Made by a program: the position numbers and the translations under genes | The notes under the pieces: generated by a model | Told to the model about the DNA's origin: nothing | Database searches by the model: none | The model's input: only the letters and a program-made list of their open reading frames with translations | Shown: positions 33,181 through 42,159 of the stretch, piece by piece | How the letters are laid out: the number at the start of each line of letters is the position of its first letter | Position numbering within the stretch: the first letter of the stretch is position 1 | NCBI RefSeq assembly: GCF_001020205.1 | Contig: NZ_CP011663.1 | Coordinates: 2,728,001 to 2,792,000 of the forward strand | Origin: Clostridium sporogenes | Lineage (GTDB): Bacteria > Bacillota > Clostridia > Clostridiales > Clostridiaceae | Reading direction: 5' to 3' | DNA: 64,000 nucleotides

Positions 33181-34554
33181 TTAAAATTCATCTTTAAAGA
33201 TTTCTTCTATAGCTTTTTCTGTATCTATACTTGGTTTTTCATCATCATCTTCAAATAAATTTATATCTTTTTTTAATTTATTTTCTTTATCTTCAGTATT
33301 AAAAACTTCTTCCATAGCCTTTTCTAACTCTGGATCTACTTCTTGATTGTTTTCAGATACACTTATCTCTTCTTTTATATTTTCTTTTGTATCTTCAACT
33401 GTATTACCTATTTCTCCGTTTGGATCTATTTTTTCATCTTTGTCTTCTTCTTTATTCTCTAAGATTACTTCATCTTTAGTTTCAGATAAATTTAATATTT
33501 CTTCTTTTTCTGCTTGAGATTTACTTTTTATGTCTATTTTCCAGCCTGTTAACTTAGCTGCTAGTCTAACATTTTGACCTTCTTTACCTATAGCTAAAGA
33601 TAATTGGCTATCATCTACTACAACCCTTGCAGCTTTATTTTCTTCATCCACTATAGTTACATCAATTACTTTAGCTGGGCTTAAAGAATTGGATATAAGC
33701 TCATCTGGGAATTTGCTCCATTTTATTATGTCTATTTTCTCATTTTTAAGCTCATTTACTATATTTTGGACTCTTACGCCTTTAGGTCCAACACAAGCAC
33801 CCATTGGATCTACAGCTTCGTCATTAGAATATACTGCTATTTTAGTTCTTGATCCTGCTTCTCTTGCTATACTCTTTATTTCTACTACTCCATTATATAT
33901 TTCTGGCACTTCAAGTTCAAATAACCTTTTCACTAATCCTGGATGAGTTCTTGATATTAAAACCTGTGGTCCTTTTGTAGTATTTTTTACTTCTACCACA
34001 TATAATTTTATTTTTTCATTAAATCTAAATTGTTCTCCAGGTATTTGTTCATTTGGTCCTAAAACCGCCTCTGACTTACCTACGTTTATAAGGATATTTC
34101 CCTTATCCTTTCTTAAAACTGTCCCTGTTAATATATCTTCTTCTTTTTCTATATATTCGTTATATACAATTCTTCTTTCTTCTTCTTTTATTCTTTGTAT
34201 AACTACTTGCTTTGCTGCTTGAGCTGCTATTCTTCCAAACTTTTTAGGTGTTACTTCAATATTTATTATATCTTCTAATTCATAGTTTGGATCAATTTCT
34301 TTAGCATCTTCTAAGGATATTTCCTCAATTTCCTCTTCTACTAGCTCTACTACTTTCTTTTGAGCATATACTTTTATTTCTCCACTTTCTCTGTTCATTA
34401 TTACCTTTACATTATTAGTTGATCCACCTTGTTTGGCATAATTTTTCTTATATGCTGTTACTAAAGCATCTTCTATAGTTGTAAACAAAAGATCTGCACT
34501 TATACCCTTTTCTTTTACTATTTCCTTTAATGCTTCAACAAATTCCTGGTTCAT
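33181..34554 (-). CDS. nusA: Transcription termination/antitermination factor NusA
   Basis: 457 aa. N-terminal RNA-polymerase-binding domain (1-125), S1 (about 135-200), two KH domains (about 230-345; DPMGACVGPKGVRVQN and SLAIGKEGQNVRLA), then an unusual acidic tail of about 100 residues very rich in Glu, Asp and Lys. The tail replaces the AR repeats of enterobacterial NusA and its length is variable among clostridia. NusA stimulates pausing and intrinsic termination. AGGAGG precedes the ATG. Confidence 0.96.
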   Translation of the reverse strand: MNQEFVEALKEIVKEKGISADLLFTTIEDALVTAYKKNYAKQGGSTNNVKVIMNRESGEIKVYAQKKVVELVEEEIEEISLEDAKEIDPNYELEDIINIEVTPKKFGRIAAQAAKQVVIQRIKEEERRIVYNEYIEKEEDILTGTVLRKDKGNILINVGKSEAVLGPNEQIPGEQFRFNEKIKLYVVEVKNTTKGPQVLISRTHPGLVKRLFELEVPEIYNGVVEIKSIAREAGSRTKIAVYSNDEAVDPMGACVGPKGVRVQNIVNELKNEKIDIIKWSKFPDELISNSLSPAKVIDVTIVDEENKAARVVVDDSQLSLAIGKEGQNVRLAAKLTGWKIDIKSKSQAEKEEILNLSETKDEVILENKEEDKDEKIDPNGEIGNTVEDTKENIKEEISVSENNQEVDPELEKAMEEVFNTEDKENKLKKDINLFEDDDEKPSIDTEKAIEEIFKDEF

Positions 34555-34570
34555 TTTTTTATTAACCTCC

Positions 34571-35032
34571 TTACAGTTCCCCTTTTAAAGTAGTTTTTGA
34601 TATCTTTTCCCTAGGTATAATTACTATGTTTTCTTCAACCTTTATATTTATCTCATTTTCATTGAAGTCTACTAATTCACCTTCATATTTTTTCTTTTTA
34701 TCTATAGGTGAATATAAATTTAATACTATATTATAGCCTTTATATTTTTCTAAATGTTTATCTGTATATAAAACTCTGTCAATTCCTGGTGAAGAAACTT
34801 CTAAATAGTAACTTTCTTGAATTGGATCTATGTCATCTAATAATTCACTAACTGCTCTACTTACCTTTTCGCAGCCCTCTAAAGATACACCACTTTCACT
34901 ATCTATATATATTCTTAAATAATTTTCTTTTCCTTCTTTAACAAATTCTATATGATATAGATCATAGCTTAACCCTTTAACAATAGGCTCTATTTGCTTT
35001 TTAAGATTTTCAATTAAACTATGTTTACTCAT
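34571..35032 (-). CDS. rimP: Ribosome maturation factor RimP
   Basis: 153 aa. N-terminal alpha/beta domain and C-terminal SH3-like domain; LRIYIDSESGVSLEGCEKVS and YLEVSSPGIDRVL are the family motifs (about 45-105). RimP assists 30S maturation. First gene of the rimP-nusA-ylxR-ylxQ-infB operon, 16 bp ahead of nusA, with AGGAGG before its ATG. A promoter and leader with two hairpins lie upstream. Confidence 0.95.
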   Translation of the reverse strand: MSKHSLIENLKKQIEPIVKGLSYDLYHIEFVKEGKENYLRIYIDSESGVSLEGCEKVSRAVSELLDDIDPIQESYYLEVSSPGIDRVLYTDKHLEKYKGYNIVLNLYSPIDKKKKYEGELVDFNENEINIKVEENIVIIPREKISKTTLKGEL

Positions 35033-35116
35033 AAAAACCCCTCCTTGCTATTTTAAAATATATTTTCTACACTTAGTTTTTCCAAATAATCAGCTATTAT
35101 TTTATATTAATTTAAA

Positions 35117-35136
35117 AACGCAACTTGCGCTGCGTT
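35117..35136 (-). terminator. Terminator-like attenuator in the rimP-nusA leader
   Basis: AACGCA (35117-35122) and TGCGTT (35131-35136) form a stem; on the minus strand TTTTTAAATT follows. It is downstream of the rimP promoter and about 85 bp before its start codon, so it can act as an attenuator. In B. subtilis NusA represses its own operon by promoting termination in this leader; the same is plausible here. Confidence 0.6.
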
Positions 35137-35151
35137 TTTTTACAAATAGAA

Positions 35152-35173
35152 AGAGCGGGTTTATACCCACTCT
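35152..35173 (-). promoter_or_regulatory. Second hairpin in the rimP-nusA leader
   Basis: AGAGCGGGT (35152-35160) and ACCCACTCT (35165-35173), one mismatch, 4-nt loop. On the minus strand TTTCTATTT follows. It lies between the promoter and the attenuator, so it may be a second weak terminator or a folding element. Confidence 0.55.
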
Positions 35174-35208
35174 GTGCTTTAACATATGTCTTGCTCTTTA
35201 CTAGTTTT

Positions 35209-35237
35209 ATTTTATCATAGTAGAATATGAATTTCAA
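35209..35237 (-). promoter_or_regulatory. Promoter of the rimP-nusA-infB operon
   Basis: On the minus strand TTGAAA, 17-bp spacer, TAAAAT. It leaves a leader of about 170 nt before rimP. Confidence 0.8.
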
Positions 35238-35336
35238 GGAAAAGTTATGAAACGAAAAAAATAACTATTGACAACATAAAGTTTTTTAATAAAAATATCC
35301 ATTTCATTATAACTTTAGCTCAAATTTAATTTTCGA

Positions 35337-38300
35337 CTAAAGACTAAATAAGGATATTTGATTAGTTTCCTGCATCCCCCTTAAACATCCATGATTTGCC
35401 AGTGTTTCTATAACAGTTTTAGTAACCTTAGTTCTTAATCTTAAATCTTCCTTTGATATAAATTCTCCCTCTGATCTGGCTTCTTCTATGCTTTTAGCTG
35501 CATTTTTCCCTACCCCTTGAAGGGCACTTAAAGGTGGTCTTATATTATCTCCTTCTATTAAAAATTTAGTAGCATTAGATTTATATAGATCTACCTTTAA
35601 AAACTTTATACCTCTTTTGTACATTTCATAACATATTTCAAGTATAGTTAAAAGACCTTTATCCTTTTGAGTTATATTATTCCCCATAGCATATAATTCA
35701 TTCATTTTTTCTTTTATTTTTTCTTCTCCCTTTACTATTAGATCTGCATCAAAGTCATCTGCTCTAACAGAAAAATAAGTAGCATAATAAGCCCTTGGAT
35801 AATAAACTTTAAAATAAGCTATCCTCATGGCCATCATTACATAGGCTACGGCATGACCTTTAGGAAACATATACTTTATTTTCTTACAGGACTCTATATA
35901 CCAATCTGGTACATCGTGTTCTTTCATTAAAGCTTCCTGTTCCTCTGTAAGGCCTTTACCCTTTCTTACTTTTTCCATTATTGTAAAAGCGCTCTTTGGT
36001 GGCAGTCCCTTTTGAAGTAAATACACCATTATATCGTCTCTTGTAGATATACAATCCTTTATAGTAGTATACCCCTCTTTTATAAAATACTGAGCATTAT
36101 TAAGCCATACATCTGTACCATGGGATAATCCTGATATTCTAACCAATTCTGCAAAACTTTTTGGTTTAGTATCTAATAACATTTGTCTTACGAATTTAGT
36201 TCCAAATTCTGGAAGTCCATAGGTTCCTACAGGACAATCTATATCTTCCTCTGTAACTCCTAGAGCCTTTGTAGATGTGAATAAACTTATAACCTTTGGA
36301 TCTCCTAGGGGTACAGCTTTGGGATCTACCTGTGTTAAATCCTGAAGCATTCTAAGTACTGTAGGGTCGTCATGACCTAATATATCTAATTTTAAAAGCC
36401 TACCACTTATGGAATGATAGTCAAAGTGAGTAGTTATAACATCACTTTCTGTATCATCTGCTGGATGCTGTATAGGTGTAAAATTAAATATTTCATTGTC
36501 TGCAGGTACAACCATAATTCCTCCAGGATGTTGTCCTGAGGTTCTTTTTACTCCTGTACACCCCTTAGACAATCTTTCTATTTCTGCATTGTTGGCTTTT
36601 ATATTCCTTTCATCTAAATATTTTTTTACAAACCCATAGGCAGTTTTTTCAGCTATAGTACCAATAGTTCCTGCCTTAAAAACATGACCTTTTCCAAATA
36701 AAACTTCTGTATATTTATGAACTACCCCTTGATATTCTCCTGAAAAATTTAAATCTATATCCGGTTCTTTATCTCCTTCAAAACCTAAAAAAGTTTCAAA
36801 GGGTATATCATGACCATCTTTTATTAATTTAGTTCCACATTTTGGACAATCCTTATCCTCTAAATCCGCTCCTGAACCTACAGATCCATCTGTAAAGAAT
36901 TCACTATATTTACATTTAGAACATACATAATGAGGAGGTAATCCATTAACCTCTGTAATATCTGACATAGTAGCTGCAAAGGAAGATCCAACGGACCCTC
37001 TGGAACCTACCAAGTATCCATCTTCATAGGATTTAGCTACTAGTTTATGGGCTATCAAGTAAAGTACAGCATAACCATTATTTATTATAGAATTTAATTC
37101 CTTTGTTAATCTTTTTTCTACTATTTCAGGGAGTGGATCTCCATATATATCATGAGCTTTCTTTATAGTCATATTTCTTATATCCTCTTCCGCACCCTCT
37201 ATCTTAGGTGGAAAAGTTTCCTCTGGAATTGGTTTTATTTGATCTATCATGTCCGCTATCTTGTTTGTATTATAAATTACTACTTCCTTTGCCTTTTCCT
37301 CTCCTAAATATTCAAATTCTTTAAGCATTTCCTCTGTGGTTCTAAAATAAAGTGGTGGTTGATTGTCTGCATCACTAAAGCCTTGACCTGACATTAATAT
37401 TCTTCTAAATACTTCATGTTCTTCATCTAAAAAATGTACATCACAGGTGCCCACCACAGGTTTATTATAAAACTCCCCTAATTCACATATTTTTTTATTT
37501 ATTTCTTTAAGTTCTTCTTCATCTTTTACAGAACCGTTTTTTACAAGAAATTCATTGTTACCTAAGGGTTGTATCTCTAAATAATCATAAAAATCTATCA
37601 TATTTTTTAATTCTTCTTTTGTTTTTCCCTTTAATATTTCTTTATATATTTGACCCGCCTCACAGGCAGAACCTATTATAAGGCCTTCTTTATATTCATT
37701 TATAAGGCTTTTAGCCATTCTTGGTCTTTTAAAGAAATACTCCAGATTAGATTTAGAAACTAATTTATATAAATTTTTAAGACCTACTGCATTTTTAGCC
37801 AAAATTATTAAATGATAGGTGGGCTCTTTTTTTATATTTATATTTCCTAAAAATTCCTTATTTAAATTATGTAAGGTAATTATTTCTTTTTCCTTTAACA
37901 TTTCAAAAGATTTTAATAAGATATCTGCTGTGGCTTTAGCATCATCCACAGCTCTATGATGATTTTCTAGGGATATGCCTAAATGCTTTGCTATAACATT
38001 TAATTTATATCTCTTTAATTCAGGGAATAAAAATCTGCTTAATGTTACCGTATCCATTACACTATTTTTAAATTCTATTTTTAAATCTTTACAATTTTTA
38101 TTTATAAAAGATACATCAAAGGCTGCATTATGAGCCACTACCACAGAGTCTCCTATAAACTCTATAAACCTTGGAAGTATTTTATCTATAGTCTCTTTAT
38201 CATCTACCATATCATCTGTTATGCTTGTAAGTTCTGTTATTTTCTCTGGTATGCTTCTTTGTGGATTTACAAATTCACTAAACCTGTCTACTATTTTTCC

Positions 38301-39635
38301 CTTTTCTATCTTTACTGCACCTATTTCTATTATTTTATCATTTTTACTGGAAAAACCTGTTGTTTCTAAATCAAAAACTACAAAAGTATCCTCTATGGTT
38401 TTATCCCCTGCTTTAGATACAATAGGTACTCCATCATCTACAAGATAGGCCTCTATTCCGTATATAACTTTTATATTACTTTTTTTAGCCTCAGACATTG
38501 CATCTGGATAAGCCTGAACTACACCATGATCTGTAATAGCCACTGCTTTATGGCCCCATTTAGCAGCTCTTTTCACTAATTCTGATACTGGAGTCATCCC
38601 ATCCATGGCACTCATTTGACTGTGCATATGAAGTTCTACTCTTTTTTCCTCTGCTATATCCATTTTTTCTATTTTTGTAGTTTTTACTATATCCTTTGCC
38701 ATTATTACACATTCTCTTGCATAAGGGTCATTCACTACTTCGCCTCTAACTTTGCAATAAATCCCTTCTTTTATTTCTTCTATTATTCTATCTGAATCCT
38801 TAGGCCTTGGAAACAGTTTAACTGTCATAGAGTTAGTATAATCTGTTATAAAGAAAGTTACTATTTTTCTCCCTGTCTTTGTTTCTATAACTTCTTTTTT
38901 AAATATATCTCCACATACTACAACTATGCCAGAATTTTCATTTAGATCTTTCATGAATATGCTATCTTCTCTTATACTTCTTCCTAGTATGATAGAATTA
39001 TCCTTACTTTCATTTTCACTAGGCTTTGGTGAATTTTCTTTTTTAACTACTTTCTTTTCTTTAGATTTAATTTCACTTAAAACATTTTTTATCATGGACT
39101 TTTCCATAGTTTCTATAGTCTTAAAGTAGTCCTCTTCGTTAAAGGATTTATCATATTCTAATTTTATATTGCATTCTATTCCAAATATATCCCTTATATA
39201 GGATTTCAATTTACCTTCAAATTTATTTTTAGAAAGAAACCTACATAAAAATTCATTATTATAGGTTATATTTATACTATCTTCTAACACTTCTCTTTTA
39301 GATTTTAAAAGACAATCTCTTGCAATGGGCACAGAAGAAGAAGCTAAATTAACTATATCTACCCAATATTTTTTTGAAAGTTCCTCTAAGGTAACATGGG
39401 ATAAATCCTTATAGCAGATTATTTCAAAATCCTCCACCATAGAGAATCTCTTCTTTAATATATTTTTTATATGATCTTCCTTTTCTTTAGTAAAATTACT
39501 AATGGATTTTAGTATTATTTTTAGTTTATTTTTTTTTCTAAAATACTGAACTCTTACTATTTTTATTTCTTTATCTATATCAAGCTCTTCTTTATTTATT
39601 TCCTTTTGCAAATCGCTAACTGAAGTATTCTCCAT
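35337..39635 (-). CDS. polC: DNA polymerase III alpha subunit, Gram-positive PolC type
   Basis: 1432 aa from the ATG of MENTSVSD, chosen because AGGAGG lies 6 nt upstream; an ATG ten codons earlier has none. OB domain, PHP domain beginning ELHMHSQMSAMDGM, with the 3'-5' exonuclease (FVVFDLETTGFSS, HNAAFD) inserted in it as usual for PolC, then the polymerase core and C-terminal domain (GVGKNAAKSIEEAR). It is the main replicase of low-GC Gram-positives. It lies apart from the rimP operon by the leader region and downstream of the ispG block. Confidence 0.97.
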   Translation of the reverse strand: MENTSVSDLQKEINKEELDIDKEIKIVRVQYFRKKNKLKIILKSISNFTKEKEDHIKNILKKRFSMVEDFEIICYKDLSHVTLEELSKKYWVDIVNLASSSVPIARDCLLKSKREVLEDSINITYNNEFLCRFLSKNKFEGKLKSYIRDIFGIECNIKLEYDKSFNEEDYFKTIETMEKSMIKNVLSEIKSKEKKVVKKENSPKPSENESKDNSIILGRSIREDSIFMKDLNENSGIVVVCGDIFKKEVIETKTGRKIVTFFITDYTNSMTVKLFPRPKDSDRIIEEIKEGIYCKVRGEVVNDPYARECVIMAKDIVKTTKIEKMDIAEEKRVELHMHSQMSAMDGMTPVSELVKRAAKWGHKAVAITDHGVVQAYPDAMSEAKKSNIKVIYGIEAYLVDDGVPIVSKAGDKTIEDTFVVFDLETTGFSSKNDKIIEIGAVKIEKGKIVDRFSEFVNPQRSIPEKITELTSITDDMVDDKETIDKILPRFIEFIGDSVVVAHNAAFDVSFINKNCKDLKIEFKNSVMDTVTLSRFLFPELKRYKLNVIAKHLGISLENHHRAVDDAKATADILLKSFEMLKEKEIITLHNLNKEFLGNINIKKEPTYHLIILAKNAVGLKNLYKLVSKSNLEYFFKRPRMAKSLINEYKEGLIIGSACEAGQIYKEILKGKTKEELKNMIDFYDYLEIQPLGNNEFLVKNGSVKDEEELKEINKKICELGEFYNKPVVGTCDVHFLDEEHEVFRRILMSGQGFSDADNQPPLYFRTTEEMLKEFEYLGEEKAKEVVIYNTNKIADMIDQIKPIPEETFPPKIEGAEEDIRNMTIKKAHDIYGDPLPEIVEKRLTKELNSIINNGYAVLYLIAHKLVAKSYEDGYLVGSRGSVGSSFAATMSDITEVNGLPPHYVCSKCKYSEFFTDGSVGSGADLEDKDCPKCGTKLIKDGHDIPFETFLGFEGDKEPDIDLNFSGEYQGVVHKYTEVLFGKGHVFKAGTIGTIAEKTAYGFVKKYLDERNIKANNAEIERLSKGCTGVKRTSGQHPGGIMVVPADNEIFNFTPIQHPADDTESDVITTHFDYHSISGRLLKLDILGHDDPTVLRMLQDLTQVDPKAVPLGDPKVISLFTSTKALGVTEEDIDCPVGTYGLPEFGTKFVRQMLLDTKPKSFAELVRISGLSHGTDVWLNNAQYFIKEGYTTIKDCISTRDDIMVYLLQKGLPPKSAFTIMEKVRKGKGLTEEQEALMKEHDVPDWYIESCKKIKYMFPKGHAVAYVMMAMRIAYFKVYYPRAYYATYFSVRADDFDADLIVKGEEKIKEKMNELYAMGNNITQKDKGLLTILEICYEMYKRGIKFLKVDLYKSNATKFLIEGDNIRPPLSALQGVGKNAAKSIEEARSEGEFISKEDLRLRTKVTKTVIETLANHGCLRGMQETNQISLFSL

Positions 39636-39707
39636 ATTATTCCTCCTAAGAGTAATGTTATCCATTAAAACATAATAAATATATTATCACATTTATAAAA
39701 ATAAAAA

Positions 39708-39881
39708 AATGAATTTCAACTTAAAATTTAAAGTAATTTTTATCTAATGACCATCATCCATAAAGTAATGAATTCTACACTTCTAGATAAACATTTCCTA
39801 ACTTTAAATTAGAGTTAAAACCCTAATATCTAATGCTAAGAACTTTCTTTATACTCTATCTTCTATGTATGTTGAAATTCA
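39708..39881. repeat. Intergenic element with 11-bp terminal inverted repeats
   Basis: TGAATTTCAAC (39710-39720) is the perfect inverse of GTTGAAATTCA (39871-39881), enclosing 150 bp between ispG and polC. The left end shares an 18-bp identity (39708-39725) with 59032-59049, and its first 55 bp resemble the repeats at 41.0 and 53.2 kb. No open frame of note inside. It may be a small non-autonomous mobile element remnant or a processed hairpin element. Confidence 0.5.
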
Positions 39882-39913
39882 AATTAATTTAAATAAACTA
39901 AAACATTCACAAA

Positions 39914-40963
39914 TTACATCTTTTCTATTTCTTTTATAAGTTCATCTATTATATCTTCTTCTTTAACTTTTTTTATAATCTCTCCCTTTTTAAATATAAG
40001 CCCTTCTCCTTTGCCTCCTGCTATACCTATATCTGCCTCTCTTGCTTCTCCAGGTCCGTTAACTACACAGCCCATTACCGCTACTTTAATATTTTTATTA
40101 TAGTTTAAAAGTCTTTTTTCTACTTCCTGGGCTATGGATATTAAGTCTATATTCGTTCTTCCACAGGTTGGGCAGGATACAAATTCTATTCCTTCATTTA
40201 CGTATCCTAGAGATCTCAATATTTCTTTTCCTATTTTAATTTCTTCTAGCGGATCTCCTGTAATAGATACTCTTATAGTATCTCCTATCCCTTCTGCCAG
40301 TAGGGTACCTATACCTACACTAGATTTTATAGTTCCTCTAAATGTAGTTCCTGCTTCTGTAACTCCTAAATGCAAAGGATAATTTACTTTTTCTGATATT
40401 AATCTATAACTTTCTATCATTTGCATAACATTAGAAGACTTTATAGATATTACTATATCATTAAAATTACATTTTTCTAATATGCTCACATGCTGAAGAG
40501 CACTTTCTACTAATGCTTCTGGGCATACTCTAGCATATTTATCTAATATATCTTTTTTTAATGAACCTGAGTTTACTCCTATTCTTATAGGAATAGACTT
40601 TTCCCTTGCGGCTTCTGCTACCATCTTAACTCTTTCCATGGAGCCTATATTCCCTGGATTTATTCTTAAGGCATCTACTCCATTTTTTATAGATTCTAAA
40701 GCTAATTTATAGTCAAAATGTATATCTGCCACCACTGGAATTTTTGATTCCTTAGTTATTATTTTTAAAGCTTCGCTAGCTTCCATATCTGGAACTGCGC
40801 ATCTTATTATATCGCAGCCTATTTTATCTAACTTATTTATTTGATTTAGTGTACTTTTAACATCCCTAGTATCTGTATTGGTCATAGACTGTATAGATAT
40901 AGGAGAATCTCCTCCCACATATATACTTCCTACTTTAACTTTTCTAGTTGGCTTTCTTATCAT
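39914..40963 (-). CDS. ispG: 4-hydroxy-3-methylbut-2-enyl diphosphate synthase
   Basis: 349 aa from the ATG of MIRKPTRKV (AGGAG 8 nt before it). TIM barrel with QSMTNTDTRDV near residue 28 and a C-terminal domain carrying the iron-sulfur ligands: CPTCGRTN and, later, AVMGCVVNGPGEA. It makes HMBPP in the MEP isoprenoid pathway. It follows rseP and dxr in the same direction, the common dxr-rseP-ispG block. Confidence 0.96.
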   Translation of the reverse strand: MIRKPTRKVKVGSIYVGGDSPISIQSMTNTDTRDVKSTLNQINKLDKIGCDIIRCAVPDMEASEALKIITKESKIPVVADIHFDYKLALESIKNGVDALRINPGNIGSMERVKMVAEAAREKSIPIRIGVNSGSLKKDILDKYARVCPEALVESALQHVSILEKCNFNDIVISIKSSNVMQMIESYRLISEKVNYPLHLGVTEAGTTFRGTIKSSVGIGTLLAEGIGDTIRVSITGDPLEEIKIGKEILRSLGYVNEGIEFVSCPTCGRTNIDLISIAQEVEKRLLNYNKNIKVAVMGCVVNGPGEAREADIGIAGGKGEGLIFKKGEIIKKVKEEDIIDELIKEIEKM

Positions 40964-40999
40964 TATTTCATCTCCTAGCTTTAAATTCACCTAGATAAA

Positions 41000-41096
41000 A
41001 TCAAGCAATTTTTGGGTTTAAATAAAGTTTCTTATTAATCCATCTTTAGGTTCAGGTGAAATTTGCTTAAAAAATTACTTTTATTCCTCTAAATCT
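41000..41096 (-). repeat. Dispersed intergenic repeat, two related halves
   Basis: Between rseP and ispG. ATCAAGCAATTTTTGGG (from 41000) matches ATCAAGTGATTTTTAGA (53145) and its inverse at 24.5 kb; TTTAGGTTCAGGTG and the following segment (41045-41096) match 53157-53205 over about 50 bp with several substitutions, many of them transitions. Each half can fold to a weak hairpin. Confidence 0.5.
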
Positions 41097-41104
41097 TAGT
41101 TTTA

Positions 41105-42115
41105 TTAAAATTTTATAGGATATAATATATCTTTTATAGTTACTAACACCATAAGCCCCATTAATATAGCAAAACCTATATAATTTACAAACCCTACTTT
41201 ATTTTCATCTACTCTTTTTCCTGTAATAGCTTCAAATAAAAATAAGAATATATATCCTCCATCCAAAGCTGGGAAAGGTATAATATTAAATATAGCTAAT
41301 TGTAAGCTTATATAAGCTGTAAAGGCCATTAAACTCATCACACCTTCTTTAGCTACTTTTCCTGAAACTTTAATTATAGTTAATGGTCCTCCTACATCAT
41401 TTTTAGAAACTTTCCCTTGGAACAGAGTTTTAAAAAACCCAACGGTTTGTTTTACTAAGGATCCTGTTTGTGTGAATCCCTGTTTTACAGATTCTTTAAA
41501 ACTTAAATTTTCTATTAGTGTAGGATATATACCTATCATATATCTATTTTCTTTAGTGTCTTTAATCGGTGTCAACTTAATACTATCCTCTACATTATCT
41601 CGTGTAAATTTTATATTTAAAGGCGTTCCATTCCCTGAATAAATAACTGCAACAAAATCATCCCAAGTAGTTATTTTCTTATCATTAACCTTTACTATTT
41701 TATCTCCTGGCATAAATCCTGCCACTGCTGCTGGACCATTTGGCACTACTTTTTCTACTATAGGTGCCCAGTATCCCCTTTGAGACGCTAATATAGCAAA
41801 TAAGACTACGCTTAATACTAAATTCATAATAGGACCTGCCACCACTACACTTAATTTTCTTAAAGGAGATTTGTTATTAAAAGCTCTTTCATCTGTACTT
41901 TTTTCTTCGTCTCCTAGCATTTTTACATAGCCACCTATTGGTAAAAGTTTTATTAAATATTCTGTTTCTTTACCCTTTATTCCTATAAGTTTTGGGCCCA
42001 TACCTATAGAAAATTCCTCAACTTTTATACCATTTGCTTTAGCCATAATAAAATGACCAAATTCATGGACTAAAACTAATATGCCAAAGGCTAAAATAGC
42101 CGCTATTATATACAT
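41105..42115 (-). CDS. rseP: RIP zinc metalloprotease (site-2 protease)
   Basis: 336 aa. HEFGH (17-21) with Glu18 catalytic is in the first membrane segment; FPALDGGYIFLF near residue 285 carries the third zinc ligand. One PDZ domain (about 105-190) is present, and four membrane segments. It cleaves transmembrane anti-sigma factors and signal-peptide remnants; in spore formers the paralogue SpoIVFB is shorter and lacks PDZ, so this is the RseP/YluC type. GGGAGG precedes the ATG. Confidence 0.95.
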   Translation of the reverse strand: MYIIAAILAFGILVLVHEFGHFIMAKANGIKVEEFSIGMGPKLIGIKGKETEYLIKLLPIGGYVKMLGDEEKSTDERAFNNKSPLRKLSVVVAGPIMNLVLSVVLFAILASQRGYWAPIVEKVVPNGPAAVAGFMPGDKIVKVNDKKITTWDDFVAVIYSGNGTPLNIKFTRDNVEDSIKLTPIKDTKENRYMIGIYPTLIENLSFKESVKQGFTQTGSLVKQTVGFFKTLFQGKVSKNDVGGPLTIIKVSGKVAKEGVMSLMAFTAYISLQLAIFNIIPFPALDGGYIFLFLFEAITGKRVDENKVGFVNYIGFAILMGLMVLVTIKDILYPIKF

Positions 42116-42159
42116 TAACTAACCTCCCTTAAAATTGTACCTATAAATTAAGTTTATTA

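Noticed and set aside
35278..35310. TTGACA on the plus strand near the polC stop codon, as an antisense promoter
   Set aside because: The -35 is perfect but no good -10 is found at 16-18 bp, and it would face into polC; AT-rich chance match is likely.
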